Positions 1-9,673 are shown, counted from the stretch's first letter. The stretch: DNA of 64,000 bases from Saprospiraceae bacterium (GCA_028284395.1 JANQRV010000178.1:1-64000); one strand, 5' to 3'. Numbers and translations are program-made. The notes: a model not told the origin generated them from the letters alone.

Positions 1-999
1 AGCAAAAGCCTCCAAGTTAGTTGCGCCGATCCCGAACTTTTGCTCATCTATGTCTATAGCTGGGATCCACTTGGTAATTACGACCGGTGTCAAGCGGCAA
101 TCGCCATCAACGATTTTAGTGGTTACTGTCATCAATTAGCTACCACCACTGTATTCATCGCCGGAAAAATAATGACCGAAAGCGGGCAACCCGCTGGAGA
201 AGTTCAGATCGACTTAAGTGGGTTACAGCCCCAGTCGGTAAACACAGATGATACTGGTCGGTATGTATTTAAACAGCTTGACAAGTTCAATGATTATACT
301 ATTCTACCATACAGTAATCGGAACCCCCATGAAGGTGTTACTACTTTTGATTTGATTCTCATTAGCAAATTCATTCTCGGCACTGCTTTTTTTAATTCCC
401 CATATCAAATCATTGCCGCAGACGTCAATAACTCTCAATCTGTTACTGCACTGGATATCATACACTTAAGGCGTTTTATCCTACACCAGGTAGACAACTT
501 CCCAAACAATACGAGTTGGCGTTTCATCGCTGCACATTATCAGTTTCCGGAACCAACTTCGCCGTGGACAGAAGTCTTTCCAGAGGTCATCAACTACAAT
601 GACTTGGCCCAAGATAAGATCGATGCCAACTTCATAGCCATCAAGATTGGCGATGTAAATGGAGATCATCAAACGGAGGAACTTCTCCATTGGCCAAACC
701 ATGACGAGTGGACAATAGCCCCAGATTTAGAACCCATTCAGAATCTCCAGCTACTTCAGAACTTTCCAAATCCGTTTCATGAAAAAACAACCGTACGTTT
801 TCAGTTGAGAAAAGCTACCTTCTTAACACTCGAAATCAAGGATGCTTCAGGTATTACCATTAAAACGATCCAAGGCATTTACGACAAAGGATTGCATAGC
901 ATCAGTTTGCATTTGGGTTCGATCCCATCTGGTATTCTGTTTTATTCCATCAGAACATCGGAGGAAACTCAAATTGGAAGTATGGTTAGATTAGACTAA
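1..999 (+). CDS. 3' part of secreted protein with dockerin-like repeats and T9SS sorting domain
   Basis: The reading frame is open to the first base, so this is the C-terminal part of a longer protein; the first possible start, a TTG at 40, is not a credible gene start. Visible parts in order are a carboxypeptidase-regulatory-like beta-sandwich (after CHQLATTTVFIAGK, with TGRYVF), a dockerin-type segment with two calcium-loop-like motifs (DVNNSQSVTALD and GDVNGDHQ), and a C-terminal domain beginning NFPNPFHEKTTVRFQL and ending SMVRLD. The last matches the type A sorting domain of the type IX secretion system, so the protein is probably exported across the outer membrane and attached or released. 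The catalytic or binding part lies outside the window. Confidence 0.85.
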   Translation, partial: SKSLQVSCADPELLLIYVYSWDPLGNYDRCQAAIAINDFSGYCHQLATTTVFIAGKIMTESGQPAGEVQIDLSGLQPQSVNTDDTGRYVFKQLDKFNDYTILPYSNRNPHEGVTTFDLILISKFILGTAFFNSPYQIIAADVNNSQSVTALDIIHLRRFILHQVDNFPNNTSWRFIAAHYQFPEPTSPWTEVFPEVINYNDLAQDKIDANFIAIKIGDVNGDHQTEELLHWPNHDEWTIAPDLEPIQNLQLLQNFPNPFHEKTTVRFQLRKATFLTLEIKDASGITIKTIQGIYDKGLHSISLHLGSIPSGILFYSIRTSEETQIGSMVRLD

Positions 1000-1075
1000 G
1001 ACAAAAAAAAGGCAGCTCTTTATGTGGGAACCGCCAATTGCATTCTGGATATGTTTATGATAAGACGTTGCGAGA

Positions 1076-1348
1076 TTATCTCAGATTGAAACCTTGTACA
1101 AATTGAAATTCTTTCTGTGAATCAGATACGAGATCGACATCGAGCGTACAATTTTCGAATTGGATGGCATAAGACTCTTTTTCATGCATTACATCCAATT
1201 TCGCTTTCCTTGTCAGATGTTGTCCAATGAAGGCTCCCACCTCTTTGAATCCGGCCATTACTTCCTTCATCGTATCTAGAATATTCTTTCGTTCACCGTT
1301 ATTGATAAGATTTACGGATAATTCCAACTTGATTTTTCTGCTGTCCAT
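1076..1348 (-). CDS. hypothetical 90-residue protein
   Basis: A 90-residue frame with balanced, protein-like composition (many Lys, Glu and Val, no low-complexity run). It has no signal peptide or membrane segment. I do not recognise a family. It lies between the secreted-protein gene on the other strand and the dcw cluster, and could be a small soluble protein. No clear ribosome binding site precedes the ATG, which is normal for Bacteroidota. It may also be spurious, because it overlaps no other gene and has no visible promoter. Confidence 0.45.
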   Translation of the reverse strand: MDSRKIKLELSVNLINNGERKNILDTMKEVMAGFKEVGAFIGQHLTRKAKLDVMHEKESYAIQFENCTLDVDLVSDSQKEFQFVQGFNLR

Positions 1349-1477
1349 GAGATCGAGGTTTTTCTTTTGATAGAACTTGGCTTTTGTTTACACTGTAATT
1401 TGTAGATTTTAACTTCTTAATAGTGTTATATGTTGTTTAAAAGCCTTTAAGGTTCTGTTAAAAAAATTTAATCTGTC

Positions 1478-1596
1478 AGCTGTCATCATTACCTCACAGC
1501 TTTAGGGAGTCGCGAGCTTTTATTCTTTAGCGGCTGCCCCCCTATAAGTAAGTGTCATGAATCTTCAAAATGTCCCTCGCTCTGAAGATTTTTTTT
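1478..1596 (+). ncRNA. candidate structured small RNA ending in a terminator
   Basis: Three stem-loops follow each other on the plus strand: AGCTGT/ACAGCT (1478-1483 with 1496-1501); GGGAGTCGC (1505-1513) pairing with GCGGCT-G-CCC (1530-1539, one G:U and one bulged G); and AATCTTCA/TGAAGATT with a T-run (1560-1596). The nearest plus-strand gene ends at 999, so the terminator has no obvious coding partner. This suggests an independent small transcript or a long 3' UTR. No known RNA family was recognised, and the 5' end is not defined. Confidence 0.35.
1560..1596 (+). terminator. rho-independent terminator
   Basis: An 8-bp perfect stem AATCTTCA/TGAAGATT (1560-1567 and 1583-1590) with a 15-nt loop is followed directly by a T-run through 1596. 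The orientation is plus strand only; on the minus strand no T-run follows. Confidence 0.75.
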
Positions 1597-1773
1597 GAAA
1601 AATTTTGGAATTATCTCCTTCTGAAGTGGATTAACGAAAAGAAATATTTCCTATCAACGATATAAAGATCGAAAATAACTTTTATAAAAAACACATGAAA
1701 TAGGATACGGTACTTAGACTGTAGGGAAAGGGAAAGGTTTAAAATAATGTGGCCGTTTTTTCAGGTAAACGAA

Positions 1774-1804
1774 AGAAGGCAACATTAAAAAAATGCTGCC
1801 TTCT
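1774..1804 (-). terminator. probable terminator of the dcw operon, after ftsZ
   Basis: A 13-position stem (AGAAGGCA, one A/C mismatch, then CATT) closes over an A-rich 5-nt loop, 40 nt past the ftsZ stop codon. No long T-run follows on the minus strand, so the termination strength is uncertain. Confidence 0.5.
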
Positions 1805-1843
1805 AACATCAATTATTAGCTCTATGTGTATATGAGACTACAT

Positions 1844-3325
1844 TTAGTCTACTGTATCGTGCAAAAATGAATTATTAGGACGAATCTCCGGTTCGTCATC
1901 GTCAGAAATAGTCCATTTAGACATGTCGTAATCAGCAGAATCCGGAACCGCATCCAACTCAACACCCCGCCGGATGTAAGCTGGCTCATTCTCCAATTCA
2001 ATAATCGTTTGTGGATTAGTCAATTTAACGCTATGAGAGCGCAACCTTTCTCGGCGACGAGTATCCCGCTCGATCTTTTTCTTGAGTGCCTCTTCTTGTT
2101 TCTCTTTTTCTTCATTCTTTACATAAGGCGTGTCATAGGAATATCGACTTTTTTGATACTTCTCCACCGTTGAACGAACATCATCAAACTCGAATGTCTT
2201 CGTCTTTGGTGCCGGAACCTCTTTTTCTTCGAATCCGATATCGACCAGCTTATTCTTTCGGTTCTCATCTTCCAAAGATACGACGATACGATCTCCGCTA
2301 CTACCCTTTTCGGGATCGTCCTTTTTATGCTCAAAACCGGTTGCTATAACGGTTACACTAATCTTATTACCCAGTGATTCGTCATAACAGTTACCCCAAA
2401 TGAGGTCGGTGCCGAAACCTGCTTCTTCTTGGATGAACTCTGTAATCTCAAAGATCTCATCCATAGTAACTTCCTTTGAGCCAGAAGTAATATTGAGTAA
2501 AATATGTTGTGCACCCTTAATATCATTATCCTCTAGTAACGGGGAGTGCAGGGCTTCGTCAACGGCTCTTTTAGCTCGGTCATCACCTTCTGCAGAAGCA
2601 GTTCCCATAATGGCGACACCACTATCACGCATTACGGTGTTGACATCTTCGAAGTCTACGTTAACATAACCGGGAACAGTAATGATTTCTGCAATCCCTT
2701 TAGCAGCTGTTGTTAAAATATTATCAGCCTGAGCAAAAGCTTCCGAAATTGAAAGATTACCGTGAATCTGTCTCAACTTATCATTGGAAATAATGATCAA
2801 CGTATCAACATGTTTCTTTAATTCGCTCAACCCATCGATACCTTGCAGTTTTCTTCTCCGCCCTTCGAAAGTAAAGGGCAAAGTAATGATACCAACGGTA
2901 AGGATATCCATTTCTTGTGCGGTTCTGGCTATGATGGGTGCTGCCCCTGTTCCAGTCCCTCCCCCCATACCAGCAGTTATGAAGAGCATCTTGCAATTGT
3001 CTTCCAAAAAATGTTTTACATCTTCAATCGACTCTTCACAAGCCATCTTACCGATGTTGGGTTTTGAACCAGCTCCGCGACCTTCCGTTAAGGCGGGCCC
3101 CAACTGAATTCTGGTTGGAACTGGACTCAGCTCCATTGCCTGGGAGTCCGTGTTACAAATGGCAAAATCCACCCCTACGATGCCTTGCTTAAACATGTGA
3201 GTTACTGCATTGCTTCCTCCACCTCCTACTCCTACAACTTTGATAATTGGGCTTTCATCCCTTGGCAAATCAAATAACATAGCTATGGATTTGTTGAGCT
3301 CTAATCGCTCATTTGTTTGAGTCAA
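1844..3325 (-). CDS. ftsZ: cell division protein FtsZ
   Basis: Tubulin-like GTPase that assembles the cytoplasmic Z ring and recruits the divisome. The GTP-binding signature GMGGGTGTGAAP is at residues 119-130 and the T7 synergy loop NVDFEDVNTVM at about 222-232, so both halves of the GTPase site are present. A charged linker (about 340-440) leads to a conserved-tail-like EPAYIRRGVELD at about 447-458. This is followed by some 35 acidic residues, so the tail peptide is not at the extreme C-terminus. At 493 residues it is longer than the E. coli protein because of the linker and tail. It is the last gene of the dcw cluster, 105 nt after ftsA. Confidence 0.98.
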   Translation of the reverse strand: MTQTNERLELNKSIAMLFDLPRDESPIIKVVGVGGGGSNAVTHMFKQGIVGVDFAICNTDSQAMELSPVPTRIQLGPALTEGRGAGSKPNIGKMACEESIEDVKHFLEDNCKMLFITAGMGGGTGTGAAPIIARTAQEMDILTVGIITLPFTFEGRRRKLQGIDGLSELKKHVDTLIIISNDKLRQIHGNLSISEAFAQADNILTTAAKGIAEIITVPGYVNVDFEDVNTVMRDSGVAIMGTASAEGDDRAKRAVDEALHSPLLEDNDIKGAQHILLNITSGSKEVTMDEIFEITEFIQEEAGFGTDLIWGNCYDESLGNKISVTVIATGFEHKKDDPEKGSSGDRIVVSLEDENRKNKLVDIGFEEKEVPAPKTKTFEFDDVRSTVEKYQKSRYSYDTPYVKNEEKEKQEEALKKKIERDTRRRERLRSHSVKLTNPQTIIELENEPAYIRRGVELDAVPDSADYDMSKWTISDDDEPEIRPNNSFLHDTVD

Positions 3326-3430
3326 TACTGTAAAGAGGTATTGACCGTCAAAATAGCTTTATATTTCCAATAGTGATGCAAAATTGCACCTTAAATTTTC
3401 TGTGTATTGCATTCCGTAACGCCACCGATC

Positions 3431-4747
3431 CTAGAATTCGGAATCCGGTTCTGCCTCAAACCATTCTTTTGTTTTCTTGAACAGCTGTTCGTACCATTTG
3501 CCACTATTGTCTTCCTCCACTTTCTGAGCGGGTTCTTCTGGCTTTTCCGGTTTGGGTTCTTCTACCTTCGGATTCGGAATAACCGGTTTCTCAAAAGCTT
3601 TCAATAATAAACCAATAGCAGTGGAATAAATCGGGCTACTCAACTGGGCATGGTATCCATGAGCCAAATGTTCAACCGGAATACCGACCCTAGTACTCAT
3701 ACCAGTGTGGTAAGCAGCCAATTTGTCAATGTGCTTAAGCAGGGCACCACCACCAGTGAAAACAATCCCACCGATTAATTTTCGATCGTAGCCAGAACGA
3801 CGAATCTCCCATACCACATAGTCAAGAATTTCTTCCACCCTAGCTTGAATGATTCGAGCTAGGTTTTTCTCCATAATCTCTTTTGGCTCTCTGCCCCTCA
3901 ATCCAGGAATCGTAATAATACGGTTTTCGTAGACCTCATCAGCCAAGGCTGAACCGAATTTGATTTTCAGCTTTTCTGCCTGTCGAGTCATGACAGTACA
4001 ACCCTCCTTGATATCTTGAGTTATTACATTGCCACCAAAGGGAATAACGGCGGTATGTCGGATGATGCCATCTTGAAAAATCGTAATATCTGTAGTGCCT
4101 CCTCCAATATCTACAAGTGCTACCCCTGCTTCTTTTTCCTCCTTGCTAAGAACAGCAGCAGAAGAAGCGATGGGCTCTAATGTCATATCAGCAACTTTCA
4201 AGCCAGTTCTTTCTACACAGCGAAAAATATTGTTAGAAGCCGTAATTTGTCCAGTGATTATATGAAAGTTGGCTTCCAATCGAATGCCTGACATTCCAAT
4301 AGGATCAAGAATACCTTGCTCATTATCAACGGTGTATTCCTGCGGAATCACGTGTAAGATTTTATCACCCGGAGGCAACACCAATTTATACATATCACTG
4401 ATCAACCGATCGATGTCTTTCTTATTGATCTCGGTGTGGTCGCTTTCTCTAGTTAGAATACCGCGGTGCTGCAAACTCTTGATATGCTGACCGGCAATGC
4501 CGACATGCACTACATTGAATTGAACCCCCGAACTCTTAGCAGCAGCAGTGGTTGCATCGGAAATGGCGTTTACCGTTTTCTCAATATTGGAAACAACACC
4601 TCTGAGAACTCCCTCGGAGTCAACCTTTCCAAAGCCAATAATATCTAGTTTCCCATGTTCATTACGACGAGCTGCAATGCAGCAAACTTTCGTCGTTCCG
4701 ATATCAAGGGCTACAACAACATTTGAGGTTTGGGCATTTACTTCCAT
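3431..4747 (-). CDS. ftsA: cell division protein FtsA
   Basis: Actin-like ATPase that tethers FtsZ to the membrane. The phosphate-1 motif VALDIGTTKVC lies at about residues 12-22 and the later ATPase motif ALVDIGGGTTDIT mid-protein. The C-terminus, after a Pro/Glu-rich linker, is an amphipathic segment (KWYEQLFKKTKEWF) that fits the membrane-targeting helix. The length of 438 residues is normal. It lies between ftsQ (128-nt gap) and ftsZ (105-nt gap) in the standard order. Confidence 0.97.
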   Translation of the reverse strand: MEVNAQTSNVVVALDIGTTKVCCIAARRNEHGKLDIIGFGKVDSEGVLRGVVSNIEKTVNAISDATTAAAKSSGVQFNVVHVGIAGQHIKSLQHRGILTRESDHTEINKKDIDRLISDMYKLVLPPGDKILHVIPQEYTVDNEQGILDPIGMSGIRLEANFHIITGQITASNNIFRCVERTGLKVADMTLEPIASSAAVLSKEEKEAGVALVDIGGGTTDITIFQDGIIRHTAVIPFGGNVITQDIKEGCTVMTRQAEKLKIKFGSALADEVYENRIITIPGLRGREPKEIMEKNLARIIQARVEEILDYVVWEIRRSGYDRKLIGGIVFTGGGALLKHIDKLAAYHTGMSTRVGIPVEHLAHGYHAQLSSPIYSTAIGLLLKAFEKPVIPNPKVEEPKPEKPEEPAQKVEEDNSGKWYEQLFKKTKEWFEAEPDSEF

Positions 4748-4875
4748 AATAATTGCTTATCGCTTGTTTTTTGTAGCCGGTTTTCAATTAAAATCTCGGT
4801 TCCGGGCTATAGTTTTCAACAATATTCCAATCTACTAAACTTTTGAGAATTACGAATCCAAAATATCCCGTAATC

Positions 4876-5673
4876 CTATTTTTCGCCGACCACTTGATCA
4901 GCGAACTTTACATTTATAGTGTGATACTTTCGCCAACCCGAGTAGGGCATTCCCTCTTCATAAAAGTACTTTAGGTTCTGTAGTTTATCCTCCGCCCTAT
5001 CAAGGCCTCCGAAGACAATCTTTTGTTTTCCCACTTTGGGAACAAGGATGAATTCTCTTCGATTGCTTACGTGAATCTGTTCGATCAGAGGTCGATAAAA
5101 GGCACTATTCAGTATTAAATCAGCTAAATAAAAAACGTCCTTTAGTACGTGTTCTTTGCGTTCCATGAATTCTGGTGAATGCGGAGGCACATTTCCGGTA
5201 ACGGTTAATACTCTTGGAGTAAAATGCTTTGACAAGGGCATTTTAAAACCGTGTTTATCCAAATAGTAATTCAAATCATTGTTATCAATGACCCGCAGTA
5301 TTGGATTTCTCTGCGACAGCTCCACATTTACTACTTGATCAGCATCTACAAAAACCTCGGCGTCCAGAATAAAAGGATCTTCCTTCAATACGCGCTCTAA
5401 CCTCTCAACATCAGCCATCCCCAACGGTAAGCCAACAAAGTTGTACCCAAAGGTACTTTCGATCTTGGCAAGAATATCTCCTTCTTGGATCAGATTGTTT
5501 CCATCCGGCAATGGTTGAATTTTGACATCCACTGCTTCTACAATCTGCCCTTCTTTTTCTTCAACAGCTGAAATAACCAACGCTACAGCACCAAAGAAAA
5601 GTGCCACCCATAGGCCTCGCCAAAGCATCTTTTGTACTATTGCTTGATCAATTTTTGATGATTTCTTGGCCAC
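4876..5673 (-). CDS. ftsQ: cell division protein FtsQ
   Basis: A 265-residue bitopic divisome protein. A short cytoplasmic basic N-terminus (MAKKSSK) precedes one membrane segment at about residues 18-37, then a periplasmic domain. The sequence is divergent, as in other Bacteroidota, and the call rests on size, topology and its position between murC and ftsA. It should connect FtsA/FtsZ with the FtsL/FtsI side of the divisome. It starts 16 nt after murC ends. Confidence 0.88.
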   Translation of the reverse strand: MAKKSSKIDQAIVQKMLWRGLWVALFFGAVALVISAVEEKEGQIVEAVDVKIQPLPDGNNLIQEGDILAKIESTFGYNFVGLPLGMADVERLERVLKEDPFILDAEVFVDADQVVNVELSQRNPILRVIDNNDLNYYLDKHGFKMPLSKHFTPRVLTVTGNVPPHSPEFMERKEHVLKDVFYLADLILNSAFYRPLIEQIHVSNRREFILVPKVGKQKIVFGGLDRAEDKLQNLKYFYEEGMPYSGWRKYHTINVKFADQVVGEK

Positions 5674-5689
5674 TTTTCTTAGCTGTTGT

Positions 5690-7042
5690 TTAGTTATTAA
5701 TGATCAAATTCTTAATATTATCTACTTCTGCACTAATGTCTCCGGCTCCTAATGTTAACAATATTTCCAATTCTGTTCGTTCAAGCTCTGCCAGCAAATT
5801 TTCCTTTTTAATCAACTTTTTATGCTCATTTTGCATTCTTTCAAAGATTATATTGCTGGTGACGCCTTCAATCGGCAATTCCCTCGCGGGATAAATTTCA
5901 AGTAATATAACTTCATCCAGCTCATCGAGAGCCTCGGCAAAACCAGCAGCAAAATCTCTGGTCCGGCTGAATAGATGCGGTTGAAAAACTCCCGTCACTT
6001 TTTTTCCCGCAAATAATTGTTTAGCAGCTGAAATAGCTGCTTTTAGTTCCGAAGGATGATGTGCATAATCATCAATGTAAGTCCGATCCTCTCCTCGGTA
6101 TACAAATTCAAAACGTCGATGAATCCCCCCAAAAGATCTCAAAGACCGACGAATTGATGACTCTGGGACCCCCAATTCCAAAGCGATGGAAATGGCTACT
6201 GTCGCGTTCTCAATATTGTGACGTCCCGGCATGCTGAAAGTCATATTCTCGAGTAATCTTTCTGGGTTTTCGTAGTCAAATACGAAATAACCATTTTCAA
6301 CCCGGACGTTTTTCGACCGATATACTCCTTGATCAACACCGTAAAATCGCGTGGCTGGACGATCTTCGAATTGATGCTTCCAATCGGCTTGAACATATAA
6401 CTGTCCACCTTCATTTAACCTGTCAACAAAAGCTTTAAAGCCCTGTTCATGAATGGTTGCCACGTCGCCATAAATATCAAGGTGATCAGCATCCATCGAT
6501 AAGATTGTAGCAAGGTCCGGACTTAAATGCAAAAAAGAACGATCGAATTCATCGGCTTCTACTACTACCCAGTCACTATCGCCCGCCACGAAATTCGAAC
6601 CGTAATCCTTTACAATACCTCCGAGAAAGGCAGTACAATCAATACCTCCTTCACGCAGTAAAAAAGTCAAAAGAGAAGAAGTAGTTGTTTTTCCGTGAGT
6701 CCCTGCAATAGCAATCGTCTTCCTACTTCTACTGACCATACCTAAAACTTCAGCTCTTTTCATGAGAGGAAAACCTTCGGCACGAAAATATTGAAGCTCC
6801 TTGTGAGTATCCGGAATTGCCGGCGTGTAGACCACCAGGTCAACATTAGCCGGAATAGAAGCTACATCTTCAACATAACGGATTTGCATCCCTTCACTAA
6901 CCAACTTTTTGGTTAGCATAGTTTCTACTTTATCATAACCGTATATTTCTATACCTAGTTTATTGAAATATCTTGCAATTGCACTCATCCCAATTCCCCC
7001 TACCCCTACAAAATAGACTTTCTTTAAATTTTCTAGAATCAT
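5690..7042 (-). CDS. murC: UDP-N-acetylmuramate--L-alanine ligase MurC
   Basis: ATP-dependent ligase adding L-Ala to UDP-MurNAc in the cytoplasm. The N-terminal Rossmann-like motif VGVGGIGMSAIA, the ATP loop GTHGKTTTSS at about residue 114, and the DDYAHHPSELKA motif typical of MurC are all visible. The length of 450 residues is normal. It starts 1 nt after the murG stop codon, indicating translational linkage. Confidence 0.97.
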   Translation of the reverse strand: MILENLKKVYFVGVGGIGMSAIARYFNKLGIEIYGYDKVETMLTKKLVSEGMQIRYVEDVASIPANVDLVVYTPAIPDTHKELQYFRAEGFPLMKRAEVLGMVSRSRKTIAIAGTHGKTTTSSLLTFLLREGGIDCTAFLGGIVKDYGSNFVAGDSDWVVVEADEFDRSFLHLSPDLATILSMDADHLDIYGDVATIHEQGFKAFVDRLNEGGQLYVQADWKHQFEDRPATRFYGVDQGVYRSKNVRVENGYFVFDYENPERLLENMTFSMPGRHNIENATVAISIALELGVPESSIRRSLRSFGGIHRRFEFVYRGEDRTYIDDYAHHPSELKAAISAAKQLFAGKKVTGVFQPHLFSRTRDFAAGFAEALDELDEVILLEIYPARELPIEGVTSNIIFERMQNEHKKLIKKENLLAELERTELEILLTLGAGDISAEVDNIKNLIINN

Positions 7043-7043
7043 G

Positions 7044-8156
7044 TTAATGTTGTACTAACTGTATTACTGCCCCGCCAATCTCTAATGCAGCATCGGGTCT
7101 TGCTAATGCTGTGACAGATCGTTGCAAACTACTCCGCACTGCATCGTCCTGAATAATTTTCATGGCTTCATCCAACATTTTGGGACTGGCCTCTCGGTCC
7201 CGCACCATAACTGCAGCACCTTTTTCTACCAGAGCCATTGCATTTTTGGTTTGATGATCTTCCGCTACATTTGGAGAAGGCACCAGTACGGCCGGTTTTC
7301 CTACGAGTGCCAATTCTGCTATGGCAAGGGCACCAGCTCTACAAATTACCACATCAGCAATGGCATATGCCAGATCCATCCGATTGACAAAAGCCGTAAT
7401 CCGAACACTGTCTAACTGTGCGGTCGGAGAATCTTTAAACGCATCCCAATACAGCTTTCCACTTTGCCAAAATACCTGTACGGTATCTTTATGATCCGCT
7501 AGAACCTTGGCACCAGCTGCCATCGCTTCATTGATGGTTCTCGCACCCAGGCTGCCACCAAAGACAAAGATTGTTTTCTTGCCCGGGTCCAGATCCAGCG
7601 TAGCGTAGGCTTTTGACCGAACATCGGAAGTCGGATTCAGGCCTTTTCTAACTGGATTTCCAGTCAAGAGAATTTTCTCTTTGGGAAAGTATTTCTCCAT
7701 GTTGTCATAAGCCACACATACCCGACTCACTCGCTGAGCAAGGATCTTGTTGGTCACCCCCGCATAAGAATTTTGTTCTTGAATGAGGGTTGGGATTTTG
7801 AGTCGGCTGGCAACTTCCAAGACCGGCCAACTAGCGTATCCACCAACTCCTACCACTACGGAAGGTTTGAACCGTCGGATAATCCAAAATGCCTTAAACA
7901 AACTGGAAATGAGTCGGACGGGAAATAATAAATTCCGCCATGTCAATTTCCTATGAAATCCACTGATCCATAGGCCTTTTATTGGATATCCCGCTTCCGG
8001 GACTTTTTCCATTTCTAATTTTCCCTTTGCACCAACAAAAAGGAATTCTGCGTCAGGTTGAAGTTCTTTAATCGCGTTCGCAATTGAGATAGCTGGAAAT
8101 ACGTGTCCTCCAGTTCCTCCACCACTAATGATAACCCTAATGTCTTGCTTTTTCAT
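7044..8156 (-). CDS. murG: UDP-GlcNAc:lipid I N-acetylglucosaminyltransferase MurG
   Basis: Makes lipid II at the inner membrane face. It has the N-terminal glycine-rich loop SGGGTGGHVFPA, the second glycine motif FGGSLGART, and the UDP-sugar-binding region CRAGALAIAELALVGKPAVLVP; conventional MurG proteins have CRSGA or CRAGA here. The length of 370 residues is normal. It is the first gene after a 360-nt gap inside the dcw cluster and appears to have its own promoter at 8327-8358. Confidence 0.97.
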   Translation of the reverse strand: MKKQDIRVIISGGGTGGHVFPAISIANAIKELQPDAEFLFVGAKGKLEMEKVPEAGYPIKGLWISGFHRKLTWRNLLFPVRLISSLFKAFWIIRRFKPSVVVGVGGYASWPVLEVASRLKIPTLIQEQNSYAGVTNKILAQRVSRVCVAYDNMEKYFPKEKILLTGNPVRKGLNPTSDVRSKAYATLDLDPGKKTIFVFGGSLGARTINEAMAAGAKVLADHKDTVQVFWQSGKLYWDAFKDSPTAQLDSVRITAFVNRMDLAYAIADVVICRAGALAIAELALVGKPAVLVPSPNVAEDHQTKNAMALVEKGAAVMVRDREASPKMLDEAMKIIQDDAVRSSLQRSVTALARPDAALEIGGAVIQLVQH

Positions 8157-8326
8157 CTACAGATTTAGGTCAATTGATTTCTGCCCACCATCAAGGTAAT
8201 TTCCTAGACAATAGCGAAATACTTTCCTTAGTGTATTTTGTTGTTATAGTGTTGTAAGCCCCCAAGTGGTTTGGAAAGGAACCTTTGGTTGAGAAGGATT
8301 TAGCGCTTTCTCATAGTTATTGCAAT

Positions 8327-8358
8327 CAAAACTACGACAATATAAAATTTTCACCAAA
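8327..8358 (-). promoter_or_regulatory. Bacteroidota-type promoter for murG-murC-ftsQAZ
   Basis: Read on the minus strand, TTTG (8358-8355), exactly 20 nt, then TAGTTTTG (8334-8327) fits the known Bacteroidota consensus TTTG-N19-21-TAnnTTTG. Transcription would start near 8320, leaving a leader of about 165 nt before murG. The element lies in the AT-rich 8157-8516 gap, the largest in the dcw cluster, where I see no other feature. Confidence 0.6.
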
Positions 8359-8516
8359 GGATTACAACCAAAAACAACTTTAAGTTCTTGATTTTCCATA
8401 TTACAACTTATACAACACAACTAGGTAAAATTCATTACCAACGATTAAAACAACTTCAATTTACTGATATACAAATATTTAAAACAATCACTTCCTTAGG
8501 TCTACATTAAAAGATA

Positions 8517-9653
8517 TCAGGAAGTTATCGATTCTATATACTTACTCACGCTGAGAATCATCCCAAATGAAATACAAGTAAATATGATGGATGTTCCCCC
8601 TTTACTGATCAGCGGCAATGTCAACCCAGTCACCGGAATCAAATGTAGATTCACCGCAATATTCGTAAATGCCTGCATCATCATGATCATGCTTAATCCC
8701 ATTACCAACATTGCTCCAAAAGCCTTGGGGCTTTTGGTAATGAGTCTCGTCGTTCGAAAAAAGAAGAATACATAAAGCAGGATGACAATAGCCCCTCCAA
8801 TGAAACCATATTCTTCGCATATAATGGCATAAATGAAGTCCGAATAAGGTGCTGGCAAATAATTTCTTTGTCGGCTATTGCCCGGCCCCAATCCAAATAA
8901 GCCTCCATTTGCGATTGCTATTTTTGCCTGCTCCACCTGGTACACCCCCTCTTCTTCATCCATGAATTCCTGTACTCTTGTAGTCCAGGTATCGCGTCGG
9001 ATGATATCGGGAAAGAACTCTCCCAAGGTCACCAGAATGGTGAATACAACGATTCCGAGAAATAATAGCAGTGCGATGTACTGCATCGCTACTCGACCAA
9101 TGAACATCATCACTAGACAGGTAAAAAATAATAGCAATGCCGTAGATCCATCTGCAGGTGCAATTAGGCCCACAATAATCAATACGGGTACTATGATCGG
9201 CAAAAACGCACTTTGAAAATCCTTAATATACTCCTGCTTGGAAGAGATTGCCCTAGCCACATAAATGATTAGAGCGAGCTTTGCAAACTCAGAAGTCTGA
9301 AACGTAATTCCTACCAATGGCACACTAATCCATCTTCGAGCCTCATTAAACTCCGCCCCAAAAGCTATTGTATACATCAGCATTGGGATCGAAATAATAA
9401 TGAGATACGGCGCCCATTTCGAGTACCTCATGTAATGCATAAGGTGAAAGAAATACGTCAGGAAAAGCCCTCCCAGCAATATGATGAATTGGATGATCAA
9501 ATAGGTCTCCGTATTTCCTCCTTGGTGTTTATAGGCCAATGTCCCGGTAGAACTATAAACCGCCAAAAGGGAAAATATGGACAACAGGATCACCACCGCC
9601 CAGATGGAGCGATCACCTTTGAACTCTGACGTTATTCTCGTACCTAAGGACAT
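8517..9653 (-). CDS. ftsW: lipid II polymerase FtsW (SEDS family)
   Basis: A polytopic SEDS glycosyltransferase with about ten membrane segments in 378 residues, working with the class B PBP encoded upstream by ftsI. Family motifs visible are the GGLFGLGPGNS region, the YAIICEEYGFIGG segment and the C-terminal LPLISKGGTS. The cluster context favours FtsW over RodA. It lies 20 nt after murD. Confidence 0.95.
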   Translation of the reverse strand: MSLGTRITSEFKGDRSIWAVVILLSIFSLLAVYSSTGTLAYKHQGGNTETYLIIQFIILLGGLFLTYFFHLMHYMRYSKWAPYLIIISIPMLMYTIAFGAEFNEARRWISVPLVGITFQTSEFAKLALIIYVARAISSKQEYIKDFQSAFLPIIVPVLIIVGLIAPADGSTALLLFFTCLVMMFIGRVAMQYIALLLFLGIVVFTILVTLGEFFPDIIRRDTWTTRVQEFMDEEEGVYQVEQAKIAIANGGLFGLGPGNSRQRNYLPAPYSDFIYAIICEEYGFIGGAIVILLYVFFFFRTTRLITKSPKAFGAMLVMGLSMIMMMQAFTNIAVNLHLIPVTGLTLPLISKGGTSIIFTCISFGMILSVSKYIESITS

Positions 9654-9673
9654 TCTCTAATTTTAAAATCAAA

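Larger units (their letters stand above)
1349..1843. other. intergenic region between small hypothetical gene and ftsZ
   Basis: This 495-nt AT-rich stretch has no convincing reading frame. It holds three successive plus-strand stem-loops, the last with a T-run (1478-1596), and a minus-strand hairpin just after ftsZ (1774-1804). The rest, including 1600-1770, shows nothing I can name. Confidence 0.6.

Noticed and set aside
40-999. A complete gene starting at TTG 40
   Set aside because: The frame is open back to base 1, and the protein begins inside a domain, so it is a truncated larger gene.
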